Part shown: positions 60,246 to 64,000 of the stretch, one piece after another
Layout of the letters: each line of letters begins with the position of its first letter
Position numbering within the stretch: position 1 is the first letter of the stretch
Assembly (NCBI GenBank): GCA_904420445.1
Contig: CAJFVJ010000003.1
Span: 62,001-126,000, forward strand
Reading direction: 5' to 3'
Length of the DNA stretch: 64,000 nucleotides
Source of the DNA: Candidatus Adamsella avium
GTDB taxonomy: Bacteria > Cyanobacteriota > Vampirovibrionia > Gastranaerophilales > CAJFVJ01
Translations under genes and position numbers: made by a program
The notes under the pieces: generated by a model
Database searches by the model: none
The model's input: only the letters and a program-made list of their open reading frames with translations
What the model was told of the DNA's origin: nothing

Positions 60246-61571
60246 TCATAAGTGTATTGCTTTGTTATTCAGACCCAGTATTGCTTCTTGGATACCTTCT
60301 GCATAAGTCGGATGTGCAAAAATCAGGTGTTCTAAGTCATCCACGGGGATTTCGTTTTTTATCGGAAGGCTAAAGTTGTGAATGAGTGCAGATGCCTCTT
60401 TTGAAACGATATGAGCGCCTTTGATGATGTTGTTTTGTGCGAGAACTTTGATGAAACCGTCAGGTTCGTCGTCTGCTGCTGATTTTCCAAGGACAGACAT
60501 AGGAAAATATGATTTTTGATATTCTCCTGATAAATCCTGTTCCCGAAGACCTATTGCAGCTATTTCAGGTTTTCCGTAAATAATTGACGGTACGATGTTG
60601 TAGTTTATGTCTACAGGTTTGTTTTCGAGGATATGTTCAACGACGGAAACTCCTTGATGAGAAGCAACATGCGCCAGCTGCAGCTTTCCTGTTACGTCGC
60701 CTATTGCATAGATGTTATTTTTGTTGGTTTGAAAGTTTGTGTTGACAGAGATAAAACCTTTTTCTGTTTTTATATCAGCTTTGATGAAATCAAGATTCGG
60801 TTTTCTTCCTGCTGCAAGAAAAATCAGGTCAGGGGTTAGAGTTTCTCCGTTTGATAGAAATACTGTTTTATCCGTAATTTTGTCTATGGTTGTGCTTGTG
60901 TAGAATTTGATTTTTTGTGATTTGAAGTTTTTTTCTGCAAATTCAGATACTGATAAATCAGCTGCCGGCAATAGATTTGGTGCGACTTCGATGATTGTTA
61001 CATCAACGCCCATTGCATTGAAAATTCTTGACCATTCGATGCCGATAGCCCCGCTGCCAATAATGAGAATTGATTTTGGAAGTTCAGGCAGGTTTAGAAT
61101 GTCATCAGAGTTGAGGATAAACTCTCCGTCACGTTTTATATTCGGGAGATTTTGCGGTTCTGTTCCGCTTGCGATAATCAGGTTTTTGCAGTCTATTTTT
61201 TCTTCATCAGCAAACAGAGAAAAATCCTCTTTGATAGTTGCAGAGGCTTTGATGAGAGTAATCTGATTTTTTGAGATAAGATTTTCTATGCCTTTTCTCA
61301 GTTTCAAGATAGTGATATCTTTTCTTTTGGAAGCTTTTGAGAAGTCGAAGGAAATTTCTCCAGTTGATATTCCAAGTTTTTGGAGTTTTTTCAGGTCATT
61401 GATTTTATCAGCCGAGTTGAGAAGAGTTTTTGTCGGGATGCATCCTCTGTTGAGGCAGGTGCCTCCTGTGTGGCCTTTTTCTATGATTAAAGTCTTTGCT
61501 CCGAGTTGGGCTGCTTTGATTGCTGCTGTATATCCCCCGGGGCCTGAGCCGATTATTGCTATATCAAACAT
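60246..61571 (-). CDS. lpdA: Dihydrolipoamide dehydrogenase (E3)
   Basis: This FAD flavoprotein reoxidises dihydrolipoamide with NAD+. The 441-residue chain starts MFDIAIIGSGPGGYTAAIKAAQLGAKT (the track start at 61595 adds 8 unlikely residues; GGGAG lies 7 bases before ATG 61571). The redox disulfide is in GGTCLNRGCIPTK, the NAD motif in LIIGSGAIGIEWSRIF, the FAD-contact motif in IYAIGDVTGKLQLAHVASHQG, and the active-site His-Glu pair in FAHPTYAEGI. It is followed by lipA after 7 bases. Other subunits of the parent complex are elsewhere. Confidence 0.93.
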   Translation of the reverse strand: MFDIAIIGSGPGGYTAAIKAAQLGAKTLIIEKGHTGGTCLNRGCIPTKTLLNSADKINDLKKLQKLGISTGEISFDFSKASKRKDITILKLRKGIENLISKNQITLIKASATIKEDFSLFADEEKIDCKNLIIASGTEPQNLPNIKRDGEFILNSDDILNLPELPKSILIIGSGAIGIEWSRIFNAMGVDVTIIEVAPNLLPAADLSVSEFAEKNFKSQKIKFYTSTTIDKITDKTVFLSNGETLTPDLIFLAAGRKPNLDFIKADIKTEKGFISVNTNFQTNKNNIYAIGDVTGKLQLAHVASHQGVSVVEHILENKPVDINYNIVPSIIYGKPEIAAIGLREQDLSGEYQKSYFPMSVLGKSAADDEPDGFIKVLAQNNIIKGAHIVSKEASALIHNFSLPIKNEIPVDDLEHLIFAHPTYAEGIQEAILGLNNKAIHL

Positions 61572-61671
61572 GGATATCTCCCACAAAAAATGCACTAATG
61601 CTTTACATTTTACACTTAATTTGTTTTTTTTGATATTATATTTTTTTAAGAAATAAAATAAGGAGTATTTT

Positions 61672-62187
61672 GTGAAGAAGGTTTTAGTTTTATTGGTTTT
61701 ATTATTCTTTATAAATACTGCACTGGCTCAGGAGTGGAAAGAGGTTGTCCCCGGAACCTGGGTCGGAACGTCAGTTGAGAGTATTTCAGCCGATGTAAAG
61801 AGAATTTCCGTCAAAAAATTGAATGAGTATTATCTCAACCTGAGTCCGATGAATGAAATTGTTTATGCAAAGATGGCAAACTACTGTGAAAAACAGGCGG
61901 GACCTTCGAAGAAGGAGTGTCTTGCTTATGTGAAACAGAGCGAAAATACTGCAAAAAACACATATTATAGCATTGTAGAGTACGATGTACATTGCAAAGA
62001 CAAAAAACTCTGTACTCATTGTGCAAAAGATTATTCCAAGGATAATAAGCTTCTGAAGGAAACTGATATGGAGTCATCTGATATGGATGAAGAGGTCAAA
62101 AAATCGCTTGCCGAAATAAGATGCACCGATATCAAATTCGCCAGCTTCGGCGAGCGCCTGTGGAAATATTCCTGTGAAAATAAATAG
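61672..62187 (+). CDS. Small secreted cysteine-rich protein
   Basis: A 171-residue exported protein with signal peptide MKKVLVLLVLLFFINTALAQ. It uses a GTG start with AAGGAG 8 bases upstream. The mature part has WKEVVPGTWVGTSVESI at its start and eight cysteines, including CKDKKLCTHCAKD and IRCTDIKF, so disulfides are likely. The design (signal, short aromatic-proline start, late cysteines) resembles the adhesin-E-like protein at 19.4 kb. No defined family is recognised. Confidence 0.65.
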   Translation: MKKVLVLLVLLFFINTALAQEWKEVVPGTWVGTSVESISADVKRISVKKLNEYYLNLSPMNEIVYAKMANYCEKQAGPSKKECLAYVKQSENTAKNTYYSIVEYDVHCKDKKLCTHCAKDYSKDNKLLKETDMESSDMDEEVKKSLAEIRCTDIKFASFGERLWKYSCENK

Positions 62188-62208
62188 ATTTTAAGATAAA
62201 ATAATCTT

Positions 62209-63810
62209 ATGGATGATTTTATAATCAAAGATATATTATCTCTAGACGGCAATCTGAGCATAAAAGAGTGCAGGGTTATTGTCGGGAATCAGGATTTTGC
62301 ACTTGGGATTCTTGATGAAAACAGGGAGCTTGCTTCTTTTGTTTTGAGAGAATCTCTAGATAAGATGATTTTCTTCGGGTTTGAGAACAAGCCTGTTTCT
62401 TTGATTGCTTCTCCTTCAAAGATTTATTCTCAAGAAGAAGCAGAAAATGTCTCCGAGCATTCGTTTTTTGTTTATGACGGAGAAAAATACAAGTTGTTTA
62501 TACGCAGCTGTATACCAGCGCCTTATATAAATCTTTTGCATAAATATGAGCAAATTTTGCCTTCATCAGTGAAGAAAGCGCTGAGTTTGTGTTCAAAAGC
62601 CGCTGATGAGATAAATATGCCCGTGTATTTGATTGGCGGTGTAGTCAGAGATTTGATTATGGGGAAAGCCTCCGTTGATACTGATATTTCCGTAGAAGAA
62701 AATGCTGTTGAGTTTGCTGAGTTTATGAAGAAGAAATACGGCGAGCTTGTTGACATAAAAGAAATCCATGACGACTTCAAGACGGTAAAAATGCTCTTTC
62801 ACGTTGAAGAAGATGTTCAAGTAGATATAGCAAGCACGAGGGAGGAAACTTATCCTTATCCATCATCTCTGCCTTCTGTAAAGAATATAGGATGTTCTCT
62901 TGAGGCTGATGTTGTAAGACGTGATTTTTCGATTAATGCCATGGCTGTGTCATTGAATAAGCAGACATTTGGCAATCTTGTGGATTATCTCGGCGGATAT
63001 GAAGATATGAAAAACCGCAGTTTGAAAATACTCCACCCTCTGAGTTTTGTTGATGACCCTTCTAGAATTTTGCGAGGGTTGAAGTTCAGCGCAAGGTTTG
63101 ATTATTCTCCGGATGAGAAAACAAAATATCTCGAAAAGCAATGTCTTGAAAGCGGGATATTTGATAATCTTGCGACGGATAGAATAAAACTCGAGCTCAG
63201 GCAGACTCTGAACTTGAATATGGCTGGTGTATATGACCGTTTTTTGAGTGAAGGAATATACCGCCTTGTGAGTACAGATTTTGATGTTGCAAATTTGCCT
63301 GAAGGAAAGGTTATATTTGAGAATATAGAGAAATACGGTGCCTACTTGGAAGATAGTGAGCATATATGGCTGATTTATCTCGGGGTAATGTGTGCATCCC
63401 TTGAAAAAGAGCAAATACTTGAGCTTTCGAAAAAAATGAATTTATCAGGTGTCGAGTTGAAAGTGCTGTTGTATACAAACAGTATAGTCAAACATGAGGA
63501 AGAAATATCAAAATTTGAAACTATGTTTGATGTTTATGAGTTTTTTGAGTGTTATTTCAACGAGTCTGTTGCAGCGGCTGTTTCGTTGTTTAAAAATAAT
63601 CGTGCACGAGAGTTTGCCGATGTTTATTTGAACAAGCTGCAATTCATAACAATAAATACAACCGGAAAGGATTTGATTGCGAGAAATATGACACCGTCGC
63701 CTTTGTTTGGTGAAATTTTGCGAGATATTTTGAAAGAGAAAATAAACGGAAATATAAAAACTCCCGAGGAAGAATCAATTTTTGTTGATAAAGTCCTCGG
63801 AAAGAGATAA
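62209..63810 (+). CDS. cca: CCA-adding tRNA nucleotidyltransferase with unusual N-terminal domain
   Basis: This enzyme adds or repairs the 3' CCA end of tRNA. The nucleotidyltransferase core begins only at about residue 137: VYLIGGVVRDLIMGKASVDTDISVE (the DxD motif), then LEADVVRRDFSINAMAVSLN, DYLGGYEDMKNRSLKILHPLSFVDDPSRILRGLKFSARF and the downstream helical regions. The preceding 130 residues (MDDFIIKDILSLDG, HSFFVYDGEKYKLFIRS, PYINLLHKYEQILP) form an extra domain not usual for class II CCA or poly(A) polymerases; its role is unknown. The total of 533 residues is long for the family. It follows the secreted protein gene by 21 bases. Confidence 0.87.
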   Translation: MDDFIIKDILSLDGNLSIKECRVIVGNQDFALGILDENRELASFVLRESLDKMIFFGFENKPVSLIASPSKIYSQEEAENVSEHSFFVYDGEKYKLFIRSCIPAPYINLLHKYEQILPSSVKKALSLCSKAADEINMPVYLIGGVVRDLIMGKASVDTDISVEENAVEFAEFMKKKYGELVDIKEIHDDFKTVKMLFHVEEDVQVDIASTREETYPYPSSLPSVKNIGCSLEADVVRRDFSINAMAVSLNKQTFGNLVDYLGGYEDMKNRSLKILHPLSFVDDPSRILRGLKFSARFDYSPDEKTKYLEKQCLESGIFDNLATDRIKLELRQTLNLNMAGVYDRFLSEGIYRLVSTDFDVANLPEGKVIFENIEKYGAYLEDSEHIWLIYLGVMCASLEKEQILELSKKMNLSGVELKVLLYTNSIVKHEEEISKFETMFDVYEFFECYFNESVAAAVSLFKNNRAREFADVYLNKLQFITINTTGKDLIARNMTPSPLFGEILRDILKEKINGNIKTPEEESIFVDKVLGKR

Positions 63811-63824
63811 TGTGTTTGATTGTC

Positions 63825-63998
63825 CTAAACAGACACAACAGAAATGAGTGTATCACAAGTATTGTATTTTTTTAGTATTGATTGATAGATATAAGACGGG
63901 AATATCTTATCAATCAGTCCCCATTTTTTATGACCGTCCGGTCTGTTTGTCAAAAGCCAGTGGAGATGGTTTGAAAAGGGGAATTTTTGGATTTGTCT
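63825..63998 (-). CDS. Partial C-terminus of a leftward protein, runs off the right edge
   Basis: A frame open at the window edge ends at TAG 63825-63827, giving 58 residues that include NRPDGHKKWGLIDKIFPSYIYQSIL. It is convergent with cca. The composition (Trp, Pro, Tyr, Gly-His) looks like coding sequence rather than a chance frame. No family is recognised from this fragment. Confidence 0.45.
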   Translation of the reverse strand, partial: RQIQKFPFSNHLHWLLTNRPDGHKKWGLIDKIFPSYIYQSILKKYNTCDTLISVVSV

Positions 63999-64000
63999 TA

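Noticed and set aside
63851-63916. Imperfect inverted repeat around TTGATAGATAT...ATATCTTATCAA near the right edge
   Set aside because: It falls within a probable coding frame (partial leftward protein) and lacks a T-run, so I do not call it a terminator or element.
1-64000. CRISPR arrays, tRNA or rRNA genes, prophage or intact insertion sequences
   Set aside because: I looked for regularly spaced repeats, cloverleaf-like intergenic segments and transposase or integrase motifs in the translated ORFs and saw none.

Overview
The window is a low-GC, gene-dense bacterial chromosome segment with no rRNA, tRNA, CRISPR, phage or intact insertion sequence that I can find. The gene set suggests a Gram-negative, largely anaerobic bacterium: DapL-type lysine synthesis, a membrane H+-pyrophosphatase, LeuCD-type aconitase with a probable Re-citrate synthase, NadB/NadC, lipoate enzymes, ClpB, and a nonulosonate/Maf glycosylation cluster. 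Small proteins with an N-terminal S-F-G motif and the overall style are most like the gut lineage Gastranaerophilales (Vampirovibrionia, formerly Melainabacteria, non-photosynthetic relatives of Cyanobacteria). The placement is an inference; no marker gene here proves it.

Layout. 1-4.0 kb: a truncated leftward ORF, an ABC exporter, an rRNA uracil methyltransferase and an HD hydrolase. 4.3-8 kb: an N-terminally extended PRPP synthetase with a leader ORF and attenuator-like hairpin, dapL, and a tandem pair of small S-F-G proteins. 7.9-14.7 kb (leftward): isocitrate dehydrogenase, aconitase small and large subunits and a Re-citrate/homocitrate-type synthase (a route from oxaloacetate to 2-oxoglutarate), then a small conserved protein, nadC and nadB. 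14.8-25.6 kb: a 150-bp palindromic repeat, coiled-coil proteins, beta-carbonic anhydrase, isochorismatase-like hydrolase, MATE exporter, parvulin, H+-PPase, FkbM methyltransferase and small secreted proteins. 25.6-29.1 kb (leftward): histidine kinase, two LuxR-type response regulators, anmK. 29.2-34.7 kb (rightward): FliO-like protein, NeuB-type synthase, KdsC-like phosphatase, Maf/DUF115 protein and a TPR protein, which read as one flagellin-glycosylation operon. 34.8-42.4 kb: aspartokinase, SulP transporter, a stand-alone alarmone-type HD hydrolase, the second repeat copy, and a large soluble FtsH-like protein. 42.5-56.7 kb: secreted endonuclease/phosphatase-fold protein, adenine deaminase and divergent purine permease, RlhA-type U32 protein, two glycosyltransferases, a GH77-like glucanotransferase, CinA and unknowns. 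56.7-64 kb: ClpB, LipA, LpdA, a secreted protein, a CCA-adding enzyme and a truncated leftward ORF.

Two observations stand out. First, several unrelated proteins (PRPP synthetase, alarmone-type hydrolase, FtsH-like protein, glucanotransferase, two small unknowns) carry an N-terminal appendage ending in F-x-G or S-F-G. In three of them the motif lies at exactly residues 11-13 behind M-x-I-x-R-[IV]. This looks like an uncharacterised sorting tag. Second, the FtsH-like protein keeps its HEGGH zinc-protease site but has lost Walker A, Walker B and the arginine-finger residues. It also lacks visible membrane segments, and carries Clp-N-like and ClpB-like regions at its N-terminus, which is the reverse of plant FtsHi proteins.

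Lysine synthesis (dapL, lysC), NAD synthesis (nadB, nadC), purine salvage (permease, adenine deaminase, PRPP synthetase) and the citrate branch give a consistent biosynthetic picture, but the rest of each pathway lies outside the window.
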